Positions 5,256-13,973 of a stretch of 44,715 nt of DNA are shown here, piece by piece. Position numbers and translations under genes: made by a program. The notes beneath the pieces were generated by a model. The model saw only the letters and a program-made list of their open reading frames with translations. It was not told the DNA's origin and did not search any database. The number at the start of each line of letters is the position of its first letter. The stretch's first letter is position 1. The DNA lies in IMG/VR virus record IMGVR_UViG_3300027816_000167, positions 1 through 44,715 of that record. One strand, written 5' to 3'. This DNA comes from a virus.

Positions 5256-6564
5256 AGGACTCCCCATTTCTGATGACCACTGAGCAAAGTTGCTCGTCTT
5301 CGTTTGTCCTGGTTACGACTTCCATCAGCATTTGGAAATCGTTGACCTTTAGCATTTCGTCGAGGGCTTCCAGCGTATCGGTGTCCATTGCCGAACCGTC
5401 TTCACAGACAAGCAGCCTGAGAGTTGGGTTAAGCGCGATCCCGATGCTAGTCGAGATTTTTACCCGATCCGCCTTGTTGATCTGGCTAAACGGAAGCCCG
5501 TTGTAGAGAACGCCATCATCGGAAAGAGACAGTCCAGGTACAGGCCATTTGGCCTGCTGAATCATCTGGACCTTGCTTTCCTCGATTTCCTTCAGGCGAG
5601 CCGTCTTGGCCTCGCTTTGCTTGCGAAGGTCTGCCAGTTCCGCCTGCTTTGCTGCTCTGTCCTTGTTGGCCTGGACTTTCTTGTTGACTTCGGATGCCAT
5701 CGCCATCTGTTGCTGAATGACTTCCAGGTCTTCAACGATTGGCTTTGGCCGCTTCTCAAGTGCCGCTAGGTGATCTTCAGCACTTTGGACAACCGCTACC
5801 AATTCGTCGTGCTTCCTCTGAAGCTCGGCAATCTTGGCGGTAATTGCCTTGATGTCCTCCTCGGCTCGTTGAATCTGGAATCGATGGGCCTTCGACTCCT
5901 GATCCATCAGCATGATTTCTCGCTGGGCGTCGTTCGCGGCCTTCATCCGTTTCGACAAATCGCCAACGTCTACCGCCTCGGCAGGTGCGTCGTCGTACTT
6001 CGGCATGGCGTCAAAGACTGCTTTCGCGGCAACGCCCTGCTTGTTGATAACGGTGCGCTCGGCGTACTCCTCTTTGAACTCCTTGTCTAGTTCAGTGAAG
6101 TCCAACCCAACTAGATCGACCAGTAGCTTTCGCTGGTCCTGGGGTTTCATCCTCTCGAACTCCAGCGGGTCGAACGCTTTCATCGAGTACAGCGACCGCA
6201 ACAAATCCCTGGGGCTACCGGCAGGATCGCCAGTCGAATCTAGCAGTTCAAACTCCTCGGATACGCCACCTCCGACTTTGCGCTTGAAGTGGAACCGAAC
6301 AGTGAACCCTACTTCATCGTGAAGGGATCGCTCGCCCGACAGCTTAACGTCGATGAATCCCTTGTCCTCTCCTTCGCGAAGGGGAACCTCGGGGAAGTCC
6401 TTCATGCCCGATCGACCGCATAGGGCAATCAGCAAAGCCTTGAGAGCCGAAGTCTTGCCCTGGCCGTTCTTGCCTCCAATCAGGTACAAGTTGTGTCCAC
6501 GCAAATCAAACTTCACTTCCTTCACACCCATCACGTTATGGGCGTGCAATTCCAATACTTTCAT
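5233..6564 (-). CDS. SbcC/RecF-like AAA ATPase with coiled coil
   Basis: This 443-residue P-loop protein opens with a RecF/SbcC-type N-terminal lobe: strand KVLELHAHNVMGVKEVKF, then Walker A GGKNGQGKTS (30-39). The central ~180 residues (from about 200) are a long heptad coiled coil, and the C-terminal lobe ends with LRLLVCEDGSAMD, a Walker B-like segment. It lacks a canonical LSGGE signature (SQINKADRVKI sits there), a common degeneration in short phage members. Roles include DNA-end processing with a nuclease partner and recombination. The start is ATG 6564 behind GAGGAG (5 bases); GTG 6570 falls inside that Shine-Dalgarno and is rejected. It overlaps the ParB-like gene. Confidence 0.8.
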   Translation of the reverse strand: MKVLELHAHNVMGVKEVKFDLRGHNLYLIGGKNGQGKTSALKALLIALCGRSGMKDFPEVPLREGEDKGFIDVKLSGERSLHDEVGFTVRFHFKRKVGGGVSEEFELLDSTGDPAGSPRDLLRSLYSMKAFDPLEFERMKPQDQRKLLVDLVGLDFTELDKEFKEEYAERTVINKQGVAAKAVFDAMPKYDDAPAEAVDVGDLSKRMKAANDAQREIMLMDQESKAHRFQIQRAEEDIKAITAKIAELQRKHDELVAVVQSAEDHLAALEKRPKPIVEDLEVIQQQMAMASEVNKKVQANKDRAAKQAELADLRKQSEAKTARLKEIEESKVQMIQQAKWPVPGLSLSDDGVLYNGLPFSQINKADRVKISTSIGIALNPTLRLLVCEDGSAMDTDTLEALDEMLKVNDFQMLMEVVTRTNEDEQLCSVVIRNGESYGTENPS

Positions 6565-6599
6565 CGTCACTCCTCAGAGAAAAAAGAAACTTCAGAACC

Positions 6600-7712
6600 C
6601 TACCAAGGGATCTGGTCGCCAGAAGGTGTCGCGGCAGCTTCGCCGTCGAGCTTTTCAGTTACATCGGAATCGGTAAGCGGCTTCCATCCAAACTTGGCAC
6701 AGATTTTCTCGTACCCAGTTTTGATGTCGTCGATCCCTAGCTTTTCTACCAGAGTCCAGGAGCGAGTCTGGAAGACTTCTTCAAGCAGTTCAAACTTACC
6801 CTGCTTGTCTGCGGCAGACTGGCTTGGATACGCCTTGAGCATTGCCTGCTTTAGTTCTTCCAGTGCAATCTTCCTGATGTTGTGAAGTCGGGTTCGCTCG
6901 CCTTCGTCAACGAACAGGTGTTCCGATCCTTCTTTCGGATCGAAGGCCGACATATCGCCGCCAAGGTTCAGCGTGCTGATATGCGGCAGGAAAGACTTGA
7001 ATGTCGGGTTCTCGATGATCGCCCCGTCCATCTGGTTCGATCGATCCTTGAGTACAGTCGCCGTCCGAATGACTCGCAGCATCTTCCCGTTCTCGTCCAT
7101 TTCCTGCTCACGCTGCATCAGCACAAGCAAGCTGGGCTCGTATCCGGTTTCCGTTTCGCCCTTCATTTTGACGCCAGACTTTTCAATCTGCTTCTTGCCG
7201 TCTTCGTCTTCGTAGTGGGAGTATTCGTATCCCTGACGACCAAGCATCAGGATATGACTGGGGTGCGTTAGATACCGCTCGGTGAACGGTGCCCACTCTT
7301 GCTTGATCTTTCCCCAGTCGTCAAACGTAATACGCCTCCTGGCCCACTCTGGCTTCTTCGCCATGTATGCCTTGATAAGCTCCTGCCAGAAGTGCGTAAT
7401 CGAGTCGATGATTAGGATGCCGTTGACTCGCGCAACCTGATCCATGTCTTCGAGGAGGGTCGCAAATGCTCGCGTCTGGTCCACCTGAAGCTCGATGCCG
7501 TTTCGCTTCATGGTTTCCGCCAGCCAGTTCGATCCGGTTTCCGAATCGACCATGTAGACCTTCCCATGCCCTCCGGGAAGCCCTCGCTCCTTCAGTAGAT
7601 TGTGGAGCCCGACCGCGATGTCTGCTGCGGTGAAGGTTTTCCCGGACCCCTGAAGTCCGAGAAATCCAGACTTGAGATAAGACTGATTGAACTCTAGTTT
7701 TTTGAATGCCAC
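6600..7712 (-). CDS. RecA-fold ATPase (Sak4/AAA_24 type), putative recombinase
   Basis: This 370-residue protein has a RecA core: Walker A GLQGSGKT (19-26) and Walker B GILIIDSITHF (98-108), followed by a short lid. Such phage proteins (Sak4, AAA_24) bind single-stranded DNA and promote annealing or strand exchange with their cognate SSB. A C-terminal ~100-residue helical extension ends in DQIPW, reminiscent of SSB-type acidic tips. GTG 7712 is the start, with a good AAGGAG site 7 bases upstream. It is the first gene after the promoter at 7746-7774 and heads the replication/recombination operon that ends near 1340. Confidence 0.8.
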   Translation of the reverse strand: MAFKKLEFNQSYLKSGFLGLQGSGKTFTAADIAVGLHNLLKERGLPGGHGKVYMVDSETGSNWLAETMKRNGIELQVDQTRAFATLLEDMDQVARVNGILIIDSITHFWQELIKAYMAKKPEWARRRITFDDWGKIKQEWAPFTERYLTHPSHILMLGRQGYEYSHYEDEDGKKQIEKSGVKMKGETETGYEPSLLVLMQREQEMDENGKMLRVIRTATVLKDRSNQMDGAIIENPTFKSFLPHISTLNLGGDMSAFDPKEGSEHLFVDEGERTRLHNIRKIALEELKQAMLKAYPSQSAADKQGKFELLEEVFQTRSWTLVEKLGIDDIKTGYEKICAKFGWKPLTDSDVTEKLDGEAAATPSGDQIPW

Positions 7713-7745
7713 TTGTTTTCTCCTTGTTGGCCAGATTGTACCACA

Positions 7746-7774
7746 ATCGTACCGCCCGGCCCTTGGAGCGTCAA
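7746..7774 (-). promoter_or_regulatory. Sigma70-type promoter for the recombination/replication operon
   Basis: On the minus strand TTGACG (7769-7774) precedes TACGAT (7746-7751) by 17 bases, 5/6 and 4/6 consensus matches with ideal spacing. The transcript would start about 25 bases before the GTG of the RecA-like gene. GCCCGGCCCTT occurs twice on the plus strand, inside the promoter spacer (7754-7764) and 43 bp upstream (7797-7807): a possible two-site operator about four helical turns apart. The upstream copy overlaps coding sequence. Confidence 0.5.
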
Positions 7775-7786
7775 GTAGGCTGTCAA

Positions 7787-8083
7787 CTATTTTGCTGCCC
7801 GGCCCTTTTGTGCCGTGGTTTTCCTGGGTGAACCTTCTTCCCAGAGTTCTTCGCAGGCCAATCCTCGCGGAGTATTTGGGCTGGCCGTTGCGCAGTTGTG
7901 TCGAGCTCGGAAATTCTTTCTGGCACCTGGGCTGATGTTGTGCCCGTACTTTGAGTCACCGGCGTGAATTAGTCGTTCTGCCCCGTTTTGGCAAACCTTC
8001 TTCATCACCTTCTTGCCGGGTCGTGTCGAGCGACGAACCTCGCCGCACTCCATTTCCTCTTTTGCTTCGTGAGTCCTGGACAC
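7787..8083 (-). CDS. Small basic conserved-type phage protein (98 aa)
   Basis: A basic protein (many Lys/Arg) with a GDSKYGHNISPGARKNFRARHNC segment in its second half. The spaced Gly, His, Arg and Cys residues (RARHNC...LACEELW) look like a conserved metal- or nucleic-acid-binding patch of a small family common in environmental phages. No named function is recognised. GTG 8083 is the start, with GGAGG spaced 5 bases. It follows the papain-like protease gene after one base and ends just before the replication promoter, so it is the last gene of the late operon. It could be a minor virion or DNA-packaging accessory. Confidence 0.6.
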   Translation of the reverse strand: MSRTHEAKEEMECGEVRRSTRPGKKVMKKVCQNGAERLIHAGDSKYGHNISPGARKNFRARHNCATASPNTPRGLACEELWEEGSPRKTTAQKGRAAK

Positions 8084-8084
8084 G

Positions 8085-8861
8085 CTAGCCTCCTACTGGT
8101 GTTGGTTTAGGAAACGCCATTCCCGCAGGCCCGTAGCCAATCATCACGGTGTATCGATGTTTGATTGCAGCGTCGATGGATGCTTCGGTCCATTCGTGAA
8201 CCCCGTCGCCGTTCCATCGCTTGCCCCAAGAGTTGAGGTTCTTGATGTTCCCGGCCTTGGATCGCATCCAGAAGAACGTCGAGTGACCGCCGCCCTCCGG
8301 TCGCCAAGCCCGAACGATTTCCTGGTCGGCACTGTTGCCCCAAAGCAGCCCGATCTGGACTGGTAGTCCAAGGTCGATCCACTCAAACACTTCCTTGCTG
8401 GTCCGCATTGGCTTCGTAGCGGCCAGCTTGTAAGCGTAGGCGATGCCTGGAGGCTCGTTTGGGTTGTACCGCGAAGGATAAGGCCAATCGCTTTCTAGGC
8501 ACAGTCCATGCGTCGTAGCGACCCACTGACCACCGCTCAGGGTAGAGCCTCGGTCGCCGACAATCCCGTCTCGTTTCTGCGAGAGGTAGTACGCAGCCGC
8601 TCGCGAGAACTGAATCTTGCGTCCAGTCTCCAGCCAGTAGCAGCCCCCAAAGACTCCAGCCAGCGCGTGCCCCTGACAAGCCCCCTGAGTGCTTTGATCC
8701 AGAATGTCGAAAACCCCGGTCGGGTCAGAGGTGATGTCCAACCTGGGTAAAGCATCACGAAACCTTGCATAAAGCTCGGCATGGTCAACGCCACGGTTTT
8801 CGAGCATCGAATGCCGCTCGAACTCCCACGCATACCCAAGCCGTCCCTCTGGCAGTGTCAT
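8085..8861 (-). CDS. Papain-like (C1 family) cysteine protease
   Basis: All active-site landmarks of the C1 fold are present in order: oxyanion Gln56 and nucleophile Cys62 in DQSTQGACQGHA, with the six-residue Gln-to-Cys spacing of papain; His193 in GGGHSTFFW; and Asn210 in LNSWGKRWNGDG. At 258 residues it is a bare catalytic domain with no signal peptide or propeptide. It overlaps the secreted-protein gene by 4 bases (ATGA; GGAGG upstream), indicating joint expression. Possible roles are virion maturation, degradation of a proteinaceous host envelope during entry or lysis, or cleavage of a host factor. No peptidoglycan hydrolase is recognisable, which favours the envelope idea, but that is inference. 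Confidence 0.8.
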   Translation of the reverse strand: MTLPEGRLGYAWEFERHSMLENRGVDHAELYARFRDALPRLDITSDPTGVFDILDQSTQGACQGHALAGVFGGCYWLETGRKIQFSRAAAYYLSQKRDGIVGDRGSTLSGGQWVATTHGLCLESDWPYPSRYNPNEPPGIAYAYKLAATKPMRTSKEVFEWIDLGLPVQIGLLWGNSADQEIVRAWRPEGGGHSTFFWMRSKAGNIKNLNSWGKRWNGDGVHEWTEASIDAAIKHRYTVMIGYGPAGMAFPKPTPVGG

Positions 8862-9658
8862 TGTGCCTCCAGTGCGGCAGCGATTTCATTGAAAGCCTTG
8901 TACCAGTCTTCTCGCGTGAAGTAGCCACGCCGGGCCTGCTCGGCAATCATGGCTCGCCTAAGCTCCTGCTGCCAAACCCCCCATTGCTGGCATATCTCCT
9001 GGGATACACACTGCTTGGAGGCGAACTTTTTGTCGATTTCTGCACCTAGTGACAAGATGTCACCAACTCCAGAACCCCCTATTCCGTAGAGGCGATCGGC
9101 CCCCTGCCGATACCATCCGGCGATCTGCTTGGACAGACCTGGATCTGCTGGCCGGTACTGTCGGACGACTGCGCCGACGTTGTAGTCGTTTGGAACCGGG
9201 GGAACCGGCCCCGGTCCCGGTCCTGGTCCCGGTGAGGGGTCGGGAGTCGGAGGAACCGGGAACGGGCTTCCCGCGATTTTGACCACAACCGTCCGACGAA
9301 CGATGCCAAGGTCAGGATCGAATCCGATGGCCTCGACAACGTAATCACCCGGAGCCCCGGTGAGAATGAATACCTGCACTCCTGGGGCCTGGGAGAGCGG
9401 TTCAAGATTACCGAACTCCTGGACGGTCTTCCTTGCGGTTACGTCCACAAATTTCATGTTGTGCTCGACCGTCACCTTTGCAGCGGCAACGACCGTCGCA
9501 GACTCCAGGCCGTCAGCGATTACGGTGTTCCCGTAAACCTGGGGCTGGCTTGTCGCCTTGATGGAAACAGCCTTGGTTTCCTGGGCGATCAGGTTCAGTT
9601 CGGCCTGCTGGGCGAAGGCAGATACGGACACCAAGGCCCAAAGAATCAGTGTTCTCAT
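8858..9658 (-). CDS. Secreted protein with signal peptide and Pro/Gly linker
   Basis: Starting at ATG 9658, the protein opens with a typical Sec signal peptide (MRTLILWALVSVSAFA, cleavage before QQAE). A beta-rich Ig-like domain follows (to ~130, GDYVVEAIGFDPDLG), then an extended Pro/Gly linker (~133-155) and an ~100-residue helical C-terminal domain with two Cys (KQCVSQEICQQW). An upstream in-frame extension to 9727 lacks a ribosome site and would bury the signal, so it is rejected. The protein is probably exported. The gene lies between a membrane-anchored protein and the papain-like protease, overlapping the latter. The linker style resembles planctomycete exported proteins. Confidence 0.65.
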   Translation of the reverse strand: MRTLILWALVSVSAFAQQAELNLIAQETKAVSIKATSQPQVYGNTVIADGLESATVVAAAKVTVEHNMKFVDVTARKTVQEFGNLEPLSQAPGVQVFILTGAPGDYVVEAIGFDPDLGIVRRTVVVKIAGSPFPVPPTPDPSPGPGPGPGPVPPVPNDYNVGAVVRQYRPADPGLSKQIAGWYRQGADRLYGIGGSGVGDILSLGAEIDKKFASKQCVSQEICQQWGVWQQELRRAMIAEQARRGYFTREDWYKAFNEIAAALEAQ

Positions 9659-9663
9659 GGGGC

Positions 9664-9957
9664 TCACAGAAGGGAAATGATCTTGAGGACAATCGCAAGA
9701 ATCTCGTCGGCATTGGCGATTAGCCAATCCAGGAACTTTACTCCGTCTCCCGGTGCTTGGGGGCGAGCGGCAAGTTCCAGCAGAACCGAATCCATCGCAT
9801 CGCCGTCCTTGAGGATTTTCTGAATCCCCTTCTTCTGGTCTTCGGTGAGGTTGTCACGCCGAAGCTGGCTGCGAAGGAACATGCGAAGCAGTGGCCGATT
9901 GCCAAACATTCGCTGTCGTCGCTCAAGAATACCGCCCGTCACTAATTCATCACTCAT
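9664..9957 (-). CDS. Protein with C-terminal membrane segment (97 aa), possible lysis accessory
   Basis: The 97-residue product has a charged helical N-terminal two thirds and a hydrophobic C-terminus (FLDWLIANADEILAIVLKIISLL), likely a tail anchor. ATG 9957 has an excellent AGGAGG site 7 bases upstream. It lies between the giant virion protein and the secreted protein plus protease, a position typical for holin-like or lysis-timing proteins. One weak helix is little evidence for pore formation, so holin is only a possibility. Confidence 0.6.
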   Translation of the reverse strand: MSDELVTGGILERRQRMFGNRPLLRMFLRSQLRRDNLTEDQKKGIQKILKDGDAMDSVLLELAARPQAPGDGVKFLDWLIANADEILAIVLKIISLL

Positions 9958-9968
9958 TGCCTGTCCTC

Positions 9969-12900
9969 CTAGTTGTTCTGGAACTGACCCATCTTCTTCT
10001 CTTGCTCGGCCTTTTGCTTTGCAGCTTCCTTTTCGGCCTTGCGTTCTTTCGTCCTCTTGGCAAGCATATTCGCGATCGACTGAAGTTGCAAGATTTCCTG
10101 TCGCTCTTGCTCCGAAAGTCCCGGAAGCTCTGCCGTAGGATAGTAGGTTCGTAGGAACTGCTTGGCCCCGCGATTAACCATCTGCTGCTCGATGATTCCC
10201 CGCAACAACTGGTCTTTGACGGCAGGGGAAACGTCGGTAATCTTCACGCCAGTCAGAAGGTTCAGCGCTTTGACTGCTGGATTTGACTTCCTTGGATCGG
10301 TCAACTGTCGAGCGATCGTCAGGAATGGGCTGATCGGAGAGTTTGCCGCAAAAAACTCGATGCCCTGCGATCCAGGATAGGTGACAGCCTTTTCCTGCCC
10401 TGTCACGTTGGCAAGGATTCGACCGATTGTAGGGTCGGTGTCGGAAAGCTCTCGACCCCCCTGTGGTGTTCTTTGAAAAAAAGTCTCTCCAGATATGTAT
10501 TCGATGGGTGCCTTGACTAGCGGGTTCATGCGACTCAGTAGTTCGCCACCACCGCCGCGAATCCCACCACTCAGGAACGATAGAGGATCTTCAAACGCAA
10601 ACCCGAACCCAGTCAGGTATCGGTCGGTATCGGTCGGCGTTCCTTCTGCTAGCGGTGTTCCTTCAAGGGGGATACTTACCGACTCTGCGATGTAGTCTGG
10701 TGTAAGTTGATCTGACTCCGAAGAACTTGCGAGCCCCTTGATTAGCTGCGCCTGCGGTCCTCCCGGTCTGCGGATCAGTTCCAAGAACTCCTCTGGAATT
10801 GTTCCTCTTGAGAACTTGTAGAACGGGAACAGTCTTGCGAGAACCTGTAGCTCGGTCTTCGTGTAGGCTTTGGAGGAGTAGTCCACCTGTGCCGACGCGA
10901 CCTTGCGTGCCGCCTGCACCGGATCGTACCCTTCGCGAAGTAGCTTAATCATCGGTGATGTTCTTGCCACCGCCTCGACGCCACCTCCAAGGTACTTACC
11001 TGCTACGATCCACGCCTGTTTGTCTACGTTGGCAAGATCACGCCAATTCCAAGACGTATCGGGCGTGCGGCCAGCGGCCTTCATCACAAGCTCTCTTGCG
11101 GAGAACATTTTGTTTCCGCGACCTGGGAGCGAGCCAAGGATTTCCTCGATCGAACCCGCAACCGGGTCCATCGTTTGGCCGACCTTGTTTGTTAGCTCGC
11201 CTCCCATTCGTGGGCCTTGTCCGCTAGCTTCCAGAATGCGGCCAAGGATTAGCGTTGCCTCGGTGTCGTCTAGCTTGTCAAGCGACTCTCCGGGGTTAAG
11301 CTTGAGCCATTCGTCCCGAACGGCAGGGATCGACTTCGCATCCTTTACGATGCCTCCTCGAAGCAGCGTTGCGGTGTCTTTCACCGACTGTACGGAGAAC
11401 TGATTGCGAAGGACGTTTTTGATTGTCGCAGACATGAGGTTGCGAACGTGAAACGCTGGTCGCGTTCCAGTTAGGTAAGCCTTCTGCACGTTGAGGATAG
11501 CGTCAGTCGCATCCCTGATTCTGCTGACTGTTTCAGGCTGTGTGAATGGGCGGATGAACGACGTAAGGTTGTCGGCCATTTCCTTAGATATGTATGCTTC
11601 GCCCGGCTTAAACTTCGTCGGGTCCATCCCTCTGTCCATCATCGCCCTTGCGATTTCATACCCGAACCCTTCGGAGTTGGATATGTCGATTGGGTTGGAT
11701 TGTGGCTGAAGAACTTCGAGCGGCTTTTGCGGAAGTCCCTGGGCCTTGAGCTTTTTGTTTTCTTCGCGGATCTGCTTGTTGATCGCAGCGACTCGCTGCC
11801 GCTCTTGCGTCGGAAAGATAGACTCTGAAACATCGCCAAGGAGTTTGGTTTCCCTGTCCAGATCGCCAAGTCTAAGCTGCATCTTTGCGAGAACCGTCGT
11901 CAGTTTGACGGTGTTGCCGCGACTCTTTTCGTATCCAATGACTCCCGGTTCGGTAAGCATCCTTGCCGCATTAGCGGTCTGGTTTCTTGCTCTGTCTGCT
12001 ATGGATTCGTAAACCAGCCAGTCCGCCGCAGGGTGGTTCGGGAACATGCCCTGGTCGAGAAGTTCGTCCGAAGCGTTGTCCATGATCTTCGCAAACTCAC
12101 GGTAGCGATTGGACTCTGCTGGCCTTTCAAGAGGAATCGGGTCTTTGCCTTCGGCAATTCGCTGTACGTTCTTCTCGCTGATTCTCTTGTTGGCTTCTCG
12201 TACCCTGACGTACTCCTCGTCGGTGACGTAGGTTGGCGGAATACGATCACTGTACTTCTGTGCTATCAGATTCTCGATGTCCTGGACTGGTGCGCTAGAC
12301 TCGACAAGTTGGCGAATCTCTGGATCTAGCGTCACATCGTTGATGGTCTTGCGTGGATCGACGATGCCACGGAAAGCAGCCAGACGTTTCCTTTGAGACG
12401 GATCGTTCTGCCCGAACGGAGTCGTCTGCATTTCCATTCTGGTCTGCTCTGGCCCCTTGTATCTTGGGTAGTACGCAGACAGAGGATCTTTGTAAGTCTC
12501 CTTCGGGAGCCCCATGCGCCTCGTCTTTGCTATGCTGCTCGCAAGCTCAGACCTCATTTCCGTGACGATTTGCTGAACTTCTGGTGGGTAGCTATCTAGC
12601 AGGCTCTTGCTTTGAACCAAGTCCTGAATGACAGAGAAGTGAGCAGGAGATTTCACGCCCATCTTCTTCAGTCGCTTTACTGCCTGCTGGACTTCCGGTT
12701 CCTGTGCTGCAAGGACCGTCTTGTTGCGGAAAAGATCAGGGATGTTTCCGATTTGTGTCGGATCTGCAAACCCTGAATCCCTGAGTTGCGTAATCGATTC
12801 CTGAATTGGCAGCGGTTCCATCGCAAGCTGAGAAGTCGATTCGAGTAGCGATCCAAGCTCGTCCTGCTTGTCTCGGTCGAGCATCCCGACTTCGTTCAGT

Positions 12901-13961
12901 TTGGTAATCAGGTTGGACCTTGCCATTCGGACGGCAAAGTCTGTCTCCTGCCCCTGCCTGTACGATCGTTGTGCGTAGGCTTGTGCTGTCGGGCCTCTCG
13001 TTTCGTTGATCGTCTTATCCACCAGCCTTCGGAATGCGTCAATCGGTGCTCCTCGAATGCCAAGTGCCATAAGGGGCTCGCCAAACTGCATTCGCCGCAT
13101 AGCCTTGTCGATGCCTGTTGCTATCTGCTGGTTCAGTTTGTCCGATCCCAGTCGTATCGGTTCCATGCCCGGAAGGTTGTAAGACGCCATTGGGCCCAAT
13201 GGGCTTTCCAGTGCGGCTTGTCGCTGCGTCTGCGTCAGTTTGGCAAGCTCCCGGTCAATGATGTCCTGCTGCCGCTTGCTTGCCATCGGCAATAGCTCTT
13301 GGAGCGTAACGGTAGCCTGTGCCTGCCGTGGCCCGACTAGGCCCACCTCTTTGCCCAGGCGATCGGCCAAGACGAATCTGGCTTCTGGTGTCAGCCCGGC
13401 CTTGGATGCGATCCGGCCACCCTTTGAGAGAGATCCACCCATGAGGGTCAGTGGGGTTAGCGGATCGGTTACGATGTCAACCGCAAGCCCACCAAGAAAG
13501 TTCGTCCAGGTGTCTTGCGGTCCTGCTATTCCCGCCATCCTGAGCAAGTCGCGACCGGAAGTTCGGTTCTCTCCAGACAGCGGATCGGCCAGCGGTGCGA
13601 ACGATGCCGTCCCTTTCCCGGCGATCAGATTGCGAACAACGTCGCCCGGAGTTCCTAGCAGGTTCCCGGCTTTCTGGAGTCCTCCCAGTGCAGTCTGCCC
13701 GTATCCTGCCAGTACGTTCTTCTGCTGCTCTGGGTCTTCAAGCTCGAAGTCGTATTTCTGCTCCTCCTGCTGTGGAGGGCGGAACGCCTGCATCGGTGGC
13801 GTCTGGAACATCGGTGGCAATCCACCAATGTTCGATTCTATTGACGGTAGTTGCGGAAGTTCCGGCAGCCCTGATTCAAATGGCATTTGCCCGAACATCG
13901 ATCGAGGCGGTCGCCGTGCGCCGCCGAACATTTGTGCGAATGCTGGATCGACGAAGGACAT
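9969..13961 (-). CDS. Very large virion protein (1330 aa), putative internal/ejection protein
   Basis: The longest gene of the window, starting ATG 13961 (GAGG, 5 bases). The N-terminus is Pro/Met/Gln-rich and disordered to ~70. Then come Gly/Ala-rich helices (NFLGGLAVDIVTDPLTPLTL), a long helical middle, and a stretch near residue 840 with AFHVRNLMSATIKNVL, similar in style to helical segments of large polyvalent or internal virion proteins. The C-terminus is a Lys/Glu/Gln coiled coil ending MGQFQNN. No catalytic motif was seen. Size, composition and its place at the end of the structural genes suggest a protein ejected with DNA or one acting as a tape-measure equivalent. Confidence 0.65.
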   Translation of the reverse strand: MSFVDPAFAQMFGGARRPPRSMFGQMPFESGLPELPQLPSIESNIGGLPPMFQTPPMQAFRPPQQEEQKYDFELEDPEQQKNVLAGYGQTALGGLQKAGNLLGTPGDVVRNLIAGKGTASFAPLADPLSGENRTSGRDLLRMAGIAGPQDTWTNFLGGLAVDIVTDPLTPLTLMGGSLSKGGRIASKAGLTPEARFVLADRLGKEVGLVGPRQAQATVTLQELLPMASKRQQDIIDRELAKLTQTQRQAALESPLGPMASYNLPGMEPIRLGSDKLNQQIATGIDKAMRRMQFGEPLMALGIRGAPIDAFRRLVDKTINETRGPTAQAYAQRSYRQGQETDFAVRMARSNLITKLNEVGMLDRDKQDELGSLLESTSQLAMEPLPIQESITQLRDSGFADPTQIGNIPDLFRNKTVLAAQEPEVQQAVKRLKKMGVKSPAHFSVIQDLVQSKSLLDSYPPEVQQIVTEMRSELASSIAKTRRMGLPKETYKDPLSAYYPRYKGPEQTRMEMQTTPFGQNDPSQRKRLAAFRGIVDPRKTINDVTLDPEIRQLVESSAPVQDIENLIAQKYSDRIPPTYVTDEEYVRVREANKRISEKNVQRIAEGKDPIPLERPAESNRYREFAKIMDNASDELLDQGMFPNHPAADWLVYESIADRARNQTANAARMLTEPGVIGYEKSRGNTVKLTTVLAKMQLRLGDLDRETKLLGDVSESIFPTQERQRVAAINKQIREENKKLKAQGLPQKPLEVLQPQSNPIDISNSEGFGYEIARAMMDRGMDPTKFKPGEAYISKEMADNLTSFIRPFTQPETVSRIRDATDAILNVQKAYLTGTRPAFHVRNLMSATIKNVLRNQFSVQSVKDTATLLRGGIVKDAKSIPAVRDEWLKLNPGESLDKLDDTEATLILGRILEASGQGPRMGGELTNKVGQTMDPVAGSIEEILGSLPGRGNKMFSARELVMKAAGRTPDTSWNWRDLANVDKQAWIVAGKYLGGGVEAVARTSPMIKLLREGYDPVQAARKVASAQVDYSSKAYTKTELQVLARLFPFYKFSRGTIPEEFLELIRRPGGPQAQLIKGLASSSESDQLTPDYIAESVSIPLEGTPLAEGTPTDTDRYLTGFGFAFEDPLSFLSGGIRGGGGELLSRMNPLVKAPIEYISGETFFQRTPQGGRELSDTDPTIGRILANVTGQEKAVTYPGSQGIEFFAANSPISPFLTIARQLTDPRKSNPAVKALNLLTGVKITDVSPAVKDQLLRGIIEQQMVNRGAKQFLRTYYPTAELPGLSEQERQEILQLQSIANMLAKRTKERKAEKEAAKQKAEQEKKMGQFQNN

Positions 13962-13973
13962 TGGAACCTCTTA

